DNA of 64,000 nt from Apteryx mantelli (lineage: Eukaryota; Chordata; Aves; Apterygiformes; Apterygidae). The notes under the pieces are model-generated. The model did no database searches. It was not told the DNA's origin and worked only from the letters and a program-made list of their open reading frames with translations. Location of the stretch: NCBI RefSeq assembly GCF_036417845.1, contig NC_089990.1:2120001-2184000 (forward strand), written 5' to 3'. The number at the start of each line of letters is the position of its first letter. The first letter of the stretch is position 1. The position numbers and the translations under genes were made by a program. Shown piece after piece: positions 24,601 to 40,100 of this stretch.

Positions 24601-27600
24601 GCACCATTACTGTCCTTTGCATAACAAAATCTGATCAGCAGAGTGGTTACCCCAACTTTATTTGCTGCTCGTATCCAGAAGCAGTATGTTCTCCCAGGAA
24701 GTAGGTTGTTTACTACATATTCCGATGCTGGACCCTGATATACTTGTCTGCGTTCATCTTGTTCGGAGTTTGCCATCTCTATAACATATTCCGTTACTTC
24801 CGAACCTCCATCTATGGAAGGAGGGCCTATGAAATAAAAAGTGAATTTTTTTTTTTTTTGCTATTAATTTCAGAAACCACTTTTTCTCTAAACTAGTTTC
24901 TAATCGGCCATCTCAAGCTACAAATCAGATGAATTTTAAAAGCAGGAGCGCAGGTGTTTATCCCCTATTTGAACAGGAACACTTCACGAACTTCTAATTT
25001 TTTTCAGGTAGATTTAAGATGGCCTTCCTCAGATTCTTCCAGATATTTTTGATACATTTCCTTAAAAAAAAATTGTATCTTCATTACTTTTTGCTTTCTC
25101 CTTTCCTGAGCTAAAAAAACAAAAATGAAGATTCATTTTTAAATTGCCAATAATAAAAGCCTGTAATGAGGCAGCCAGCAAGCCTTCTCACAGGAAGACA
25201 GTTATGTATGTTTAACTCTCTCCATATTGTTGCACATGTATGCATCACCAAATCATAGTTGGTTAGTGAGTTTTATGCTTTCTTAAAAAACTAATGACCT
25301 GGGCTACATTTCTTAAAGACTTCAACAGACTTCATTTTCATTCCGACATTTAAAATCAGAAAAACATGTTGCTTAGAAACTCTGGAACTTACCCCACTGT
25401 AAAGTGATTTCCTTGGGCTTAGCTTTGCCTGCCAGGCATGGAGCATGACATGGTCCAGGAGGAACAGCTGATGTTGTAACAGTCAGAACATCAGAAACCT
25501 AGCAATAATATATGAGCAGAAACACAAAACAACATTTCACTAAAACATAGATAAAAAACACCTTTCAGGACCAAATCTATCTGTTTTTTCTCACCTGGCT
25601 TTCACCACCTTTACTGATGCAGTAAACTCTCATTCTGTATGAAGTACCAGGCTTGAGATGGTCACATACATGTTCTCTCTGGGAACCATTGTATATGATT
25701 TCCCATTTACTTCCTAAGGAAAGACAGACACTACTTCATATTGGGAAATTTTTGGAAAAAAAAAAAAAAATCAGCATTGAAAATTCTCTCAGCATTGAAA
25801 ATTCTCTCACAGAATTATTAATTATGAAAATAGTCAAGCCACAGAATCAAAACAAAAGGATCAAATATGTAAAGAAATACCATACAACAGACACGTAGCC
25901 ATGCAAAACAGTACAATAATTGCTACAGCAATGAATGCAGATATTTAGATACTAGACAATGAGCTGAATTAGTACTTAAAGATGATTGCTTACCAATTAA
26001 AGTTTCTGAAATTTCTAAGAAGTACTTAGAAATGTCTGATCCTCCATTATCTTTGGGTGGTTCTGAAAGAGAGCAATATCTTAAAATAAATTACAGAAGA
26101 TGATGCATTATTTTGTAATCAACATTTTCAGAGAACATTCATGTAGAAAATTCAATTCAAACAGAAACAGAAACTGCAATATAAAATTTAATCTACCTTC
26201 AAGTTTTAATTTTATGACAATACTTATATATTCACAAGGTGTTTTCCAGATCAGTAATTTTTTTCTATTACTAATTGTGATGAACCCAGGAGGAAGAGCA
26301 TGAAAAAAAACTTGCTGACTTCAGGTATAAACTTTTATATTTTAAGAGCACATGAAAATTATTTAAGCGTCACAGTAAATACAAGGCTATTAAAACGGCC
26401 AATAGCACTGAATGCCACCATAACAAGACTAGCCCTAAAACAGAGTTGCAACTTTTTTTGTAATGCTAAGTATTTCTCCTAGAATAATGATCTCTGCAGA
26501 GACAAATAATTAGTCTAAGAATTTTACCTCTGTTTTCGTAAATCTGTTTTACTGAGTGTACATACGCAAAACTATGAGAAACACTCAAAGACAACACCAA
26601 CAAAAGTTAACCTACCCCATGCAACTTTCACACTGTGCGAATGGATCTTTCCCTTCACAGTGGGTTTACTTGGAGGTCCTGGTTTGTCAGGATTGGTGCT
26701 GTGTTCCACCACCTCACTAGGATTACTTTTTCCTTCACTGTTGTAGGCAAAGAGCTGTTTCAGGAATGAACAGAATATACAACAAATGCTTGATTGAATG
26801 ACAAGCAGTATCTTGCTGATTTACAAAATTCTTCCATGCAAAAAAACAGGAAAGGCAACAATTTAAAAGGAAAACAAAATTAGCTAGTGCGGAAAAAAAC
26901 CTCTATTTTATAATATAATTCACCAGAAAGTATTATAACTCCAAAATTACTGTGGATAAATTAGTCTCCACAGAAAAAGGTCTTCGTTTCATGAAAATGC
27001 TAAAATTCCAGAAATATGTAGTCACAATTAAATTAGAAACAAAATATAGTACAAACCCTAAACTTATAGGAAGTACTCCTCCTAAGATTTCTTAAAGTGC
27101 ACGAGAGTTCATCTCCATTGTACTGTGGTTGGAAACCATAACCCTGCAAAGCAGAATAAATAAGAACACACACAGTCATTAGTTTTCCTTGATAAAACAA
27201 AAAAGTATGAAAGATCAGGGTTTTTTAGCTCGTTTATAAAAGAATGTCATTTTATTTTATGAACACATGCAGTGCTTGCCAACTGCTGGGATTCTAGTGC
27301 AGTATTTTGCCTTACTTCATTTGGAAGTGAAATATAGGGTTACATTTTTATTGAAGCACGACTGCGTATCAGGCTTTGACACATATAAAACAAACCCAGT
27401 ACTTACAGAACCTTCTTCTTCCACATCTAAGCTGTAAGTCAGAGAGTCATCTGAAGACACGCCATTAGGTGGGCTCCATTTTAAGGACAGCCAGGTCACT
27501 CCTGCTTCCACGAGCAGAGGGGGCGATGGGGGTGGCGGGACAATTCCTGCTGTGTAATATGCCACTGTCTCACTAAACCCACTGGAAAAGTAAATTTAAA

Positions 27601-30600
27601 AAAGTGTTAACAGCAATAGATAGAGCTGATGAGAAAATAAATCACACAATATATGGTGTTCATTACCTCATTCCAATATCATTTTTAGCAGCTAATCTGA
27701 GTGAGTATTTTGTAGAAGGAGACAGTTTGGTAAGTTTATACTGCTTCAGATGCCCATAGTAGCATTCCTTGAAGGGTCCGTTCTTTCCCTTTAAAGAAAT
27801 GAGAACAACCTGAGTAACGTACAGAGGGAGTGTATGCTCCCTGTTAAGATCAGCTCCTTCATCTCTAACTTTTCCTAAATTTCACTTCATCAATTTAATA
27901 AGGAAAAAAAAAAGTCTAAAAAAGATGTAAAAAGCTAAAATCACGACAGTCATCCTGAGTATTGCTGACAGTAAAATCACATTTTGAATGAGAAGCGAAG
28001 TATTTAATGTTTCTGTGCTGGACATTTGACAAAAAACATAATAAATAACTGCAATTGAGGCTCTGCCACCAAGCGTTTGTACATCATCACCTGCCATATG
28101 AATGAGCTACCAAGGTGAAGAGATAGATCACTCCTGACCTAGGATTCCTGGCTAGACGGCTGGGAATAGAGAAGACCCCCTAAAAACCTCACAGAATGGC
28201 TTGCTATGAAATCAGAGGATTTTCTAAATTAGCAACAAGCACCCAAACTTCATTTGCTGCTTGTCCAAATCATGGCACAACCTCCCTCCCCCCCCCAAAC
28301 AAAATAAAAAAAAACCCTCCTGAAGTTTTTTTATCACTTCAGAATATATTTCAGTAAGAACTTCAAAATCTGAGTGATATTTGTGACAGCTACTGCAGAT
28401 ACAAGCCAAATGCTCACCCATTTAAACAGATTATAGGAATTAATGACATTATGAATGACAAGAATAAGATTAGGGAGTTTTAACTATCCTCTCAGAGGCT
28501 CTGATGGGATTCTCTACCTGAATCACTGCCGTACTAGCAATGTGATTCAAGGTTTTGATTTGGCTAGTCCCTTTAAAACTATCTGGACAGTTGCAATAAA
28601 AATAAGGATGATGTACCTAAGCAAAAAGTATTTCTAAATATAACTGGCCTGCAGATGTCGTTATGATTTTTTTTTTTTTGCACTAGAAAAGAGCTTACCT
28701 CATCCCATTCTAAAAGAAAATTAGTTACTTTGGAACCATTGTCATTTGAGGACTGAAAATAAAGAAACAATAAAAACCAGTTAAAATCAAATCATTGCAT
28801 TTCACATATATTTTTACATATATTAATATTTTAATAATTGAATGTAACATATTCCAACTGCATTTTGAAGCCATATATTTAAAGTCAGTGTACAGCTGAA
28901 AGGCATCTGCACTATGCATACAGAACAGCCCTCTTCCACAAACACACCTGTGATAATTTGAGACTGTTGCGGCACAGATGTGTCCAGTAAAGTGAGCTAG
29001 AGAGGATAAAAACTAGCAACTAATTTAATTCCTTATTCCTGATGGTTCTCTGGGCTGCTATACTGATTCTATTAATTCTAATAGCTTAGAAAATAAACTT
29101 ATGTATAGTTTCCTTTTATGAAATTATATTCCTACAGTTTTTCCTTGTGTCCTTGCATTTGGTATTTACCAGTTGTCTGTTTGAGCAGTGTAAGCATTCA
29201 AATAACCAGTATTTCTACTTGCTATAACATATGAATTGGGAACTTACCATACTTGTTGGGCACAATTATACAAATAATTTACTAATTAATGTCATATTCA
29301 TCTACAAATCATTTTCCAGATATACGCATAGTTATAAGAAAAATATGAAAAGACAAGAATACACAGTTACCACCAAGTCTTCACAGACTGTACTGTATAT
29401 ATTCAAAAGTTAGATTCAAAAATTAATCTTTAAGCTAGCCAAAGGAATTCATGAAGAGTTACTTAGAATAATTATGAGAACTCTGAATCGTAACTTTAAG
29501 CCATATATATTTACCATGCAGAAACCCTAAGCAAAAATACGAATGCTGTACCCTTTCATATGTTACCATTTTAGAAGAAAACCTTTTCTACTGGATAGTT
29601 CATAGTTAGGGAGACCTGCTGCCAGCTCTTATACTAAATTCATACGAAAGAAACTGAATAAGCAGCAACAAAAGCAAGAAGAAGCAATCCTGATTTCCGT
29701 TGTCAATCTTTACTGAGCAGCTTAAAAGCCAACATCTAAAAGAAATACTAAATTATTGACGAAGTGAATGTAAACATATCATACATGAATATATCGGATT
29801 GCTCACCTTCCACTGCAGGCTCAGGCTGTTCTTGGTTCTGTTGATCAGCTTGGGAGCAGCGGGAGCGTCTGGCTCACAACTTTCTGTAGTGAAACTCACC
29901 AGTTCTGAAACAGATTCTTTTATGGAACTGCTGGTTGCTGAAACTCTGAACAAAGGACAATTAATTGGAGTGTGCTGTTAATGCACTAGCAACTGAAAAT
30001 TTAAGGAAAGTGCTGTCAGTTTTAGAAATGCGTTTAATTACAGGTAGTGGTTACAGAAAAAAGACCAGACTGCTCCAGTTATTGGAAGTGCCCAAACATT
30101 CTTCCAAATCATTGGTTCCAAAAGCCGATGGTATCATGCCTTTTCTTTCAGGAGCAGATAATAAACAGCGAGTTTACGATCTCACTGCAGCTTCCAGTAC
30201 CTTTACACCACCAGAAGCACTATTATCCATTTCAGGTTCAGGGAGATAGGGGCACGCTGACAGAACAGTGTGATAGAGTTCACGTGGGTAGATCTATTAA
30301 TCTTAAAGACTGTCCATTTAGCATCTTTCAGTAATTTTACAATTACTTTTTTCCTTTTCAAAATGTAATAACAACTGAAGAATCCTTTCTATTGTTCATA
30401 CTCCCTTGACAGAAAGAACGTAGCAAGCTTTGTCTCTGTTGACAAAAACACAAGTCTCCTTCGCACAGGTTTGCAGGCCTCTGGCCTTTTAGAAACATTA
30501 GCAAGATTATGCACACAAGTGCTCTTTCCTAGTCATCACAGTGAGAAGATGGATTGCATTTTATTTTATCACAGTAAAGATATTTCAGTGACGAAATAAA

Positions 30601-33600
30601 GAAGGCATGATGAAAACTAGAACAAATGTTACCAAATGGATGAGACAGTACCTGACTTGAAATAAACCTTTTGCTAAAAGACCTTCGGATTCAAATATAG
30701 ATGACGCTTACTTGTACAAGCGTACAGAAACTAAAACAAACTAAATGAGCTGTTCAGGCAATAAAGTCACAGCATGTATTAATACACAATTGTTCAAATG
30801 TGACAGAATCTCTAAAACAGTCAGTCATGCCCATTTGCATTTGTTTTTGATGAGCAATGACTTCACTGATTTTTCAGAAAGGTGAGAAATACCGTCTGCC
30901 TTCTCAAACGAGCTGTAGGTAAGAGAATGTTGGCCTATATGGAAAGTAACACCATGAACCAAACACACACGGTACTGCACTGCGCAAGTGGAGCGGTGCG
31001 GAGTATTTGGCACACTAAGACCTGTTTTGCAGTTTGTAAGAATAGGGTTTTGCTTCAATAAATCTTAAAACTTGCCTCCTCCTGTGCCCAAGCATCGAGG
31101 CTCTCTCTTCTACTGCTGGATCACAATGTTCCCTGGTTTCTTTAACCAGCTTCTTGTCCTTTTCCTGACCAGCTAAGCATTACTGGAGAAGGTATTTATT
31201 TACTCTGGTGAGCTCAAGAACTCTGCACGGCCATTCTTGAATCTCGCATGTCTTGTTCCTTCGTGACACAGCATGTACCTTCCCCCCATTTCGAGCAGAT
31301 TCCGCTTCCCTCCCTGCATTGCTATGGAGGCTTGCGGTTTAGAGAAGCATCCTTACAATCAAGCTCAGAAGCCAAACTCCCAGAGCCACGTTAAAGTCTA
31401 AATTATTTTATTTGCTGCTGTCTTTGGCCTACAAGAATCCCTTTCACTGAGTTCAAACTTGTCTTTCTAAAAATACTGACAGAGAATATTGTGAAGTTTG
31501 CATTTTGGAGAAACAAGAAAAGATGGCAGGGAAGAAAGCTGAAGAAAATGAGATGGCATTTTTATGTAACTAGAATATAAGTAGGAATTTAGATGGCAAC
31601 GGTAATGTACATAGCTACGGTATTTTACACAATACTCCCCAAACTATCTGTGATTACATCTTTTTCAGGAAACCGCAATAATTTAATTATTAACATGAAC
31701 AACAATATTAAGTTTTCCATTTCCAGAAACATACCTGGCATGGTAATCAGTTGCTGGTCTGAGATCAGGAAGTGTAATTGTTAACTCTTCCCCACTGTGA
31801 AAGGGAAAAAAAAATGAGTTACAGCTCTTCCTTACGCTTCAAAGCTTTTTGAAAAGCAAAGCCGTGTAGCGTACATTTAATTTTCAATGTTTTCCATTGT
31901 CCATGTAACTCTTACTGATATTACTTAAAATTTATTTCATGTGAGGTAGGTAGGTCTGTAAGTCAAAAAACAGCTCCTGATAAAGAGATTGCTGATTGGT
32001 TAATGTTTTTAAACATCAGTATTGTGCTTAAATGAAGAAACTAAACTTACACATAGACAGATTTAAATTTTCCATTTTTACCACTGTTGGATATTGCTAC
32101 TTCAAATGTAAATGCTGCTGGACTATGACTATGGCTCTCTCCATTCTGTGAACTAACTGGGAGATTCCAGGACAGAACGGCTGATCTTGCTTGTATATCA
32201 GAAACCTATTAAAAGCATAAATAATGCAAGTAAGTTTGCTTTCTGTAATAAAAGGTATATTAGTCAATAACATGGTGTTGCTAGTTTGCCCTTGAAGCTC
32301 CTCACTGGAGGAATTCTTTATCTTCACAGTGGAAATATTGAGTCATTATTTGAATATAAATTATTGTTCTGTTCTCATTTCTGAAATACCATATTAATGG
32401 ATTTGCCTTCAAGCATTAGATAAATAAACCTACTAAAAATGCATCACATTGTCTCAGTGTATGAAGAGAAATTTCTCTTTCACCTGCACTGTTTGTAAGA
32501 CTCAATTAGAGCAAATTTTCACATTTGCTGTCTTCAACACTGGCACGAGATCTACATTTAGGCACAATCAGATGGCCTAACTTTCTAACTCTATCACAAC
32601 TCCCTCACTTAATCTTAAAATTTAACCACTGATTTAGAAGATACTAAGAGGCTCAGATTTTAAGTGCTAAGACTAAAATTTCTGACCTAAGCTTTTTCCC
32701 CATTTAATTCCCATACTGCAAATTTTCTATGACATAAAGCCAACGCAGCCTTCCGTTGGCGTTAAGTACAGATGGCAGAGGCAGCAATGGAAAAACATCA
32801 CCGTAACAAAGAATGGCTGGAAGGCTGGAGCAAAAGAACGCAACCCACGCTTACTGTACAGATGATGCGAAGAGGAGTTTCATTAAGCATGTTCAAGATC
32901 AAAAATCTGTGCAATTTTAGGCTTCAGATATTTAAATGAATGTCACCATAAGACTCCAGCTTCCTGAACACTCTGCTAATACTCAAATATTTGCTCCAAT
33001 TTCTAAACATAACATGAAAACGATGAATTATTTTTGTAAATTCTGTACCAACATTCTTAAATCCTCTAGGCTGAATGAAGGATGGTTCAAAGACTCAGAG
33101 CGGACAGATTTCCATTAGCTTACCAGGCCCTTTGCTTGCAAGGTACTAAAGCCCTCACGTATGCTAGACTAGATGACCTCAACAACGGAAACACCCTTGC
33201 CTTACGGGCTGGGAAACAGAGTCAGGTGAGAAAAAGTGAGCTTCTACATCATAGCTGCCCTTTCCCAGCTATAACCTCTAACAACTAAAATACATTTTGT
33301 CTATTAAAAAATGAACTATAAAAAACAACAAAAAAAAGAATCAATGAGAAGGATGCATGTTATTTCACAGAGAGTATATACATAGACAATAACGGTATTT
33401 TAAGGATAATACTTACTACTGGTTTGCCAATGCTCAAGTGGATATCATATTTCTTGGATTCTGTGTCAGATTCTGAAAATTCAGATACAAAACAGATTAC
33501 AGAAAATCCCCCCCAAAGTAAATCAGTCTGTTACGAAAATGCCACCACAAGATGGAGTTCGCTTCATTAGGAGTTTAACAATAGTACTTATTGTGCAAAG

Positions 33601-34164
33601 TTCGTTTCCCCTATTTGTTTTGGCTGCATGATGGGTAGAAACATGAACTATCCAAAACTAACAGTGTTACAAAAACTCTTTTAGTACATCCTGCACAAAG
33701 GGTATACTTTCCTAATCTGAGCATAAGTGGATTTTCTTTGATAACAAGAAAATATTCCTCAGAAAATCAGAGGTGTTAAAAACTGACAGTAAGATTCTAT
33801 ATCTCTATCGTATGTGCTTATGATGCGCTTTTCCCTGAATTTCCATTGCAAACCATTTTCCTTGGTAAAATTTGTAAAAAAAACCTGATCAAAACTACAC
33901 TAAAAATATCTGCTGTCTGTATGTTCAACAATTCTGGATATTAAAGAAAAATTGAAAGTTTTTTTTAAAAACAAGCCTATATTAAGACAAATCTTTAATC
34001 AAGTATATTTTTAGTCCTTGAAACAAGTGAGATAAAAACTTCCACCTCTACTTCCCAAAATACAAAGTCAGATTTCTGCTTTGGTGCTCTAACTGAAGCG
34101 TTAAATAAAGTAATGGAAGAGATGAGGAGCAGATCCTGCAGCCGAACAAGACCACCTACTCCGA

Positions 34165-34198
<34 letters not shown>

Positions 34199-37100
34199 AT
34201 GCATAACTCTTAAGGAATCAAAAGGAATCAAAAGAAACTGTTTGCATTTCAGAAACAGTGTTTCAAAAACAATATGAAAGACAGATATTGTACACAAGGT
34301 ATTTTAGTACATGCAAGTAAAAAGGCACAAGCTATTAAAAAGCTCAAAGATTAATTTGAGCAAAACAATGCACTGAGCTGAAATTACAGCTGATCAAACA
34401 GTATTCTGGAAAGAGACTGTTTAATGCTCAAACCTTCTCATTGCCTGAAATTTTAAATAACTCCTATATATCTGAAAAGTTAACATAAGGAATGAAATCA
34501 AAAGTCATTTAGGTAAATATTCACAGCTCACCACCCTCACTGGACTACTGGTCAGAATTCCAGGTTAGAAAAGGCATAGCAGTAAATAAGAGCTTTAAAG
34601 AGGGGTGAAAAAGAGGCACAGAAAGACAGAAACATCGGAAAAAATGTAGGTCTATTGTTTTTAAATAAAAAAGGCCAAGATAAAGGCAAAGATTAAAGAC
34701 AATCAAACATTATCTCTCACAATAACAACAATCAAGATGTTTGAAAATAAGCATGTTTGAATAATAATAAAATTTGTTTTCCTGAAAAATTCCCTATCTT
34801 AAATCTGTGAAAAGTATGAAGAGTACTTTTGCAGTACAGATAGAAACAACTAGGGGAGGGAAGAATGTTTTAATTAGTAGAAAGTGCTGGCTGAAAAGAA
34901 AGTGATAAACTATCGATAAAGCATAGTCTGTTTGTAATTTACAGGAATCTGAAAGATAAAAATGAAAGAGTATTTTCTAGGTTTGTACTAAGTTTCCCTT
35001 GGATGGGGTGATTGAAAACCTATTGTTTTTTTTTTTTATTGAACACTGAGTAACAGAGGGAGAGGGAGTGGAATTTTTGATGATGTGATTATGAACTGCT
35101 TTTAGTACCTTGTAATTCAAGAGCTAATTGACACTTTAGAGAACTATTTTTTAACAAGATGTCCTACCACTTTACATTTTATGAGCTTATACTTAAACAT
35201 GCTCTTAAATCTTTCCAAAGGCCTTGCTTGATAAAATTCAAGGTGACCAAGCTTGACATTACTATTATCTCTAAAGGAGGAAAAAAAAAAAAAATCCAAA
35301 CACAATGAAAAGTATTTCAGGCTTTTGCTAATCCTGCATAGCCTAAGAAACTTATGAAAGCATTTTTTTTTCAGAAACTATTTTGCAATGAACTTAGAGG
35401 ATCTTCTGTTGCAAAAGAATCTAGTGTTTTTTACCCCTTTCAGTGCAACCTACCTCCTATCTCTGCATCTGGACTGCCCTTTGTTTTTCCTATTTGTTTC
35501 TGCTTTAGCGGACCTCCTGCCACTTGCTGTCCCTTCCCATTTCCATTCGGAATAGTTGCATTGGAAAAATTACTAATTTTATGTGGTGAAGAAGGAGGAC
35601 TGTTAAGTTTATTGTTAGTATGACCACTCGCTTGTCTGTCTTTTAGTCTTTTCTTCAGATGTTCTTGCATTTTAAGACTCCTTTCATCTCGCTGAATAAA
35701 GTTTGTCCTTCCATGAGAACGAGGTTCTATAAAGCAAAGGAGAACTTATTTCATTATTCGGTACGCTTTATTCGACAACTGAGAAATGTTCTGAAGTTAG
35801 AAGAATGACTGCAATAAAAGCAGAACTTGAAAAAACATGCAACTTCCCTGCGTTTTGTCAGTCAGCTGCGCAGAGCTGCAGTGGCTCACAGCTGCACGGA
35901 GCTGAGTCCTCCTAAGTTTCACTGCTGATACTCAGACGTCTCCAGCAGCAGGGAACAGACCAGAAACATGCACGTTTCACACTGCTGACTGCCAGAGCGT
36001 CACTAGACTGAAGGGACCTCACCTGACAGAGTTTCTGAACTGGGCTCAGGTTAGTGTATGAACATAAAGATGAGGGAGCAGGAAAAGAAGGCAGTTCAAG
36101 GTTTGTTTATTCCTTGTTTAGAAACGTGATCAATGTTAAATTCTACATTAAAATACATAAAAATATCTGCAAGATAATTTTTCATTAATTTAACTCTTTT
36201 CTCCTTCTATTTAAACCGTATCCAGATTAATGAATCTATTTTTATACATTATTTTTGGTCACTTCATGAGGTTAGATTTTCTGTTTTTTCTAATTTAATA
36301 TTTCAGACCTTTCCTTTCTTGTTAGCTGGTCAAGATCATATCTTACAGTTGCCTTCCTTCCCCGCTACAACCATACAGTCACATTTTCAAAAGAGTGTGA
36401 GTGAGTTTAGGATCCACACTATCCTTTTAAAATGTAACTTAGGTGTGAGTATTTTACCCTAGACATTGGCCAAAATAGCTTAGTTACCAATTTAAGCTTG
36501 ACAGAGAGACAATGAATGCTTTTCCATAGTTTAAGTTCTTTTTGTGTTAAATGCCTGTGTATATAACCAGGCTTATAGCCTGCTTTAAGCAAGCAATGAT
36601 CCCAGTCCTCTAGTGAAGTAAGGCTTCATTCAGTTTTTAAATATGGAGTAGACTTGCATTTCATTCTCCAACATGGATGACTGGGTAAGTTCTTGTTGTA
36701 TGTATGTTATTCCTTTTTATTTTCTTTCCAGTTGTATTTGGATTCTGTCCAGCAAAAAATACATTCACATATCAAAAGTAAGTGCATTTTCAAAAAACTT
36801 CACCTCAAGGCTGTGACAAAGCACAGCAGTTTGAGTGCACAATTTTACAGAAAGGTAGGGGCAATTATTATGGCATTTACAGTACCAAGAATAAGGATCC
36901 ATTAAAAATATACACAGTATTAGAACGTTTCTAAGCTACCATGTTTGCGTTACATCCTTAAAAACAGAACAGCAACAGATTTAAAATTTATACAATGATG
37001 ATCTGCACATATAGAGGGCCTTCAGACCAGACTCCATGGTGCTTTATACACAATGCTGTATTTTAAGCATATACCATAAACCATATGGTGAGTAAGGTTT

Positions 37101-40100
37101 GGGGAGGCTAATAACCAGCCCACCATCACAGCAAGTGTGTGGAAGAGCTAACACTAGAGCCTTGGCCTCTTGCTCTCAATCTGGATGCGTTGAGCAAAAG
37201 GCCACTCATTAATTAAAACAACACCGGCAGTCTCACCTTGTTCTTGAAAAACGTGTGGTGGTGGGTGCTGGTGAATGAACTGTGGCGGCAGCTCTCCTGT
37301 CCCGGGAACCGGCGGGTACACTGGGTGAGGCGGGTGGGGAAGCAGAGCATGGTGATGGTGCATGTAATGTGGCACATGGGGAGGAGGAGGAGGAGGAGGA
37401 GGAGGATGCATGGAAGGGTGGAATTCAGCCGAGTGTGGCAATACCACCACTTTACGAACTCCATTTTCTTCTACCACCTGTCATTCAATATAAGAAACAC
37501 AGTCAGTACAAAATAATCTTGTAAATATTGTACATGTAATAGATTCTTTATGCCCCAGTTTACACCTATGGTCTGATAACCAGGGATACACACATGGAAG
37601 TGAATCCCAACCAGCGGAAACCTGGCATATGTTACTGGAAGAAATCAGAGTTTTAGGCAGTCAGTTTTAAAAAGCTGAGCCTCACACATTGAAGGGTTAA
37701 GCAATCTAGAATTTATGTATTATATGTATATTCAGACACACATTCTTTTAAACAAGTAATGTGAATTGATCATGGTGTAATTCCTAGTCTGCTTGTAAAT
37801 ACAGTTAGAAAACCTGTTTTAGAACACATCCAAACTGACAGTGCCATCGGACGTACAAGTTACTGCATGTCATCTCATTTGCGGTACATATCTGCATACA
37901 CGTTCTTAGCCTATGGCAAGTACAGAGCATTACAAGTTAGCTCTGCTGTCGTGCACTATGATCTAAGCCAACTCAAATGTCAAAATACTTCATGCTTGCC
38001 ACGGGCTAAGAGAATTCAGACACACAAACAGGTTCCTTGTCTGAACTCCAGGATAAAAAGATGCTAATGTTCCACGATGCAGAGAAGACGGTACATGCAT
38101 ATGTATGCACACGCACCCTTCTTGCCCTAAACTGGCAATACACAGGCTCCTTCCAGATTCCAAGTCCGTCAGCTTGAAGTATATTAATGTCTCAGTGTAT
38201 TACCTTTTCTACAGTAGACTTAACATGCATTAAGGTGTTACACAATAATGCACATGTAAATCTTAGAGTGAGAAAGGACTTGGGACAGAACACAGGTTTC
38301 AACGACATATTAAACAATACTGACACTGAAGTAAAACAATGCCCAGTTTAGCCTCCTGCTCCAAAGGCCTCTGAGTTGATCACCAGAGGAACCACCTTGG
38401 TCATATTCAGGTTCATTTCTTTTACTGCAACACAGAAGTCCACTGACAAAGACCTCAGACTGTATCTAGTGAGACGCCTGACTCAGACGCAATGAGATTT
38501 TATTAAATTTCATTTGAGGCAGACAACAAATCAACTGTTTCCTATTCTCTCTCCCTCATACAAAAAGTTACATCAGGTAGGAGCAACCTAACAGGAAAAC
38601 AAACAGAGCAAAGACAGAAAAATGTTCAACATTAAAAGGAAAGACACTTCAAAAACAATCAAGTCTCAGTAAGACAGGCCTTTTTCTTAGGCTGGTTTAA
38701 AATTAGTCCTCAGCTTTATGCTTCCTTCCTTCTATATCTGCCACCTCCTTTGAATTGCATTTAAATTTTAAATCACAAATACAACAAGGCAAGGCTTCCC
38801 AGTGGTTTAGTATCAACATATAGATGGATACTGTAGTCAGCACAAAATATTACCTATGGATGCAAGCGGGGGGGGCATTCTCGATGCACATTGAGAAACA
38901 AAATTGAGATGCAAAATTGATTTTTTCTTATGCAATCTGTAAAAACAAACAAACAAACCAACCCCCACAACCCCCCAAACCCAGAAAAATAGATAAAGAA
39001 ATAACTGTTTTTAAACAATTTAAGGTTATTTATATAGCCCCGTTACTAAAAATATGAAAAACTTGTATTTTCAGGCCTTTAAAGAAAGCACTTGCACAAA
39101 AGCTGACCATATGTTTTATCCTGCTAGTGCCTTCAAGATCCGCTCTTAGAGCATGTTTAGTTTGGCTATAAGAAATCACTGTAGCATTTCCTAGTTGGCC
39201 AAGAAGGAATTACGGATGTTGAAATATTAGTTATGCCAAAAGCACATTTTGAAAAGCTCCTCAGCAAAAGACAAAGCAACTCAACCAGAAAATATTTGTC
39301 TTAAGGGAAACAGAATGTGCCCACTCACAAAATGCTATGACAAAGTTCAGCTGTGAGATGACCTCAAAGTCAGCTGTATTATTAGTAATTTTAAGAGACT
39401 TCAAATAGAAGAAAAAAATTACAAAAAATTCACGTAAGACTAAGTTTCTGTTACACTGAATACAATTTGTCCTAGAAGCAATTTGGGGGGGCATTTTGGA
39501 CCATTAACTGAACTAAATATACAACTAGAACTATATTACATTACATGGTATTATGACATACTATTTAATACATAAATTAACTATATTATATATTAAATAA
39601 TGGCTATTATATAACATAAATATAGCATAAATATGTAAGCGAAAACTCACGGCAAATTTTGATGGCTATATAAACTCAGTTTTGTTTATATATTAAACAA
39701 GCAAGAATATAGGGTATAATTTTTGGTAAAAGGGTTACATTAATATAATAAGACTTTGACATGATTTTACAGTCTGAAGCTGCTCTGTCTCCATTATCCA
39801 CAACTCGAATACTTTGTTCCACTCAAGCTCTGTTTGAAAGTTGGTTTCAAGCTTGTCTGTCCCTGTCATATTTGCCAAGGGAGAAAAAACAAAACAAGAA
39901 AACTAGTCTTCATGTGACAGCAAACACAGAGCAGAAGTATTTGCCAGTTTGTACACTTCAGCATTTGCTAGTGCTTTGCATATCGTTTGCACTGAAGACT
40001 CAATTTCGTATTGATGCATAAATTATCTGAGGGATCCTTCTTCAGGGTCGGTATGAAAGTATCTAGTTATAATAGCAGAAGCAAAAACTGCAGACACAGC

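Noticed and set aside
33140-33200. GACTAGATGACCTC resembling a CR1 3' end
   Set aside because: Only about 14 bases match and the flanks do not continue the CR1 pattern.
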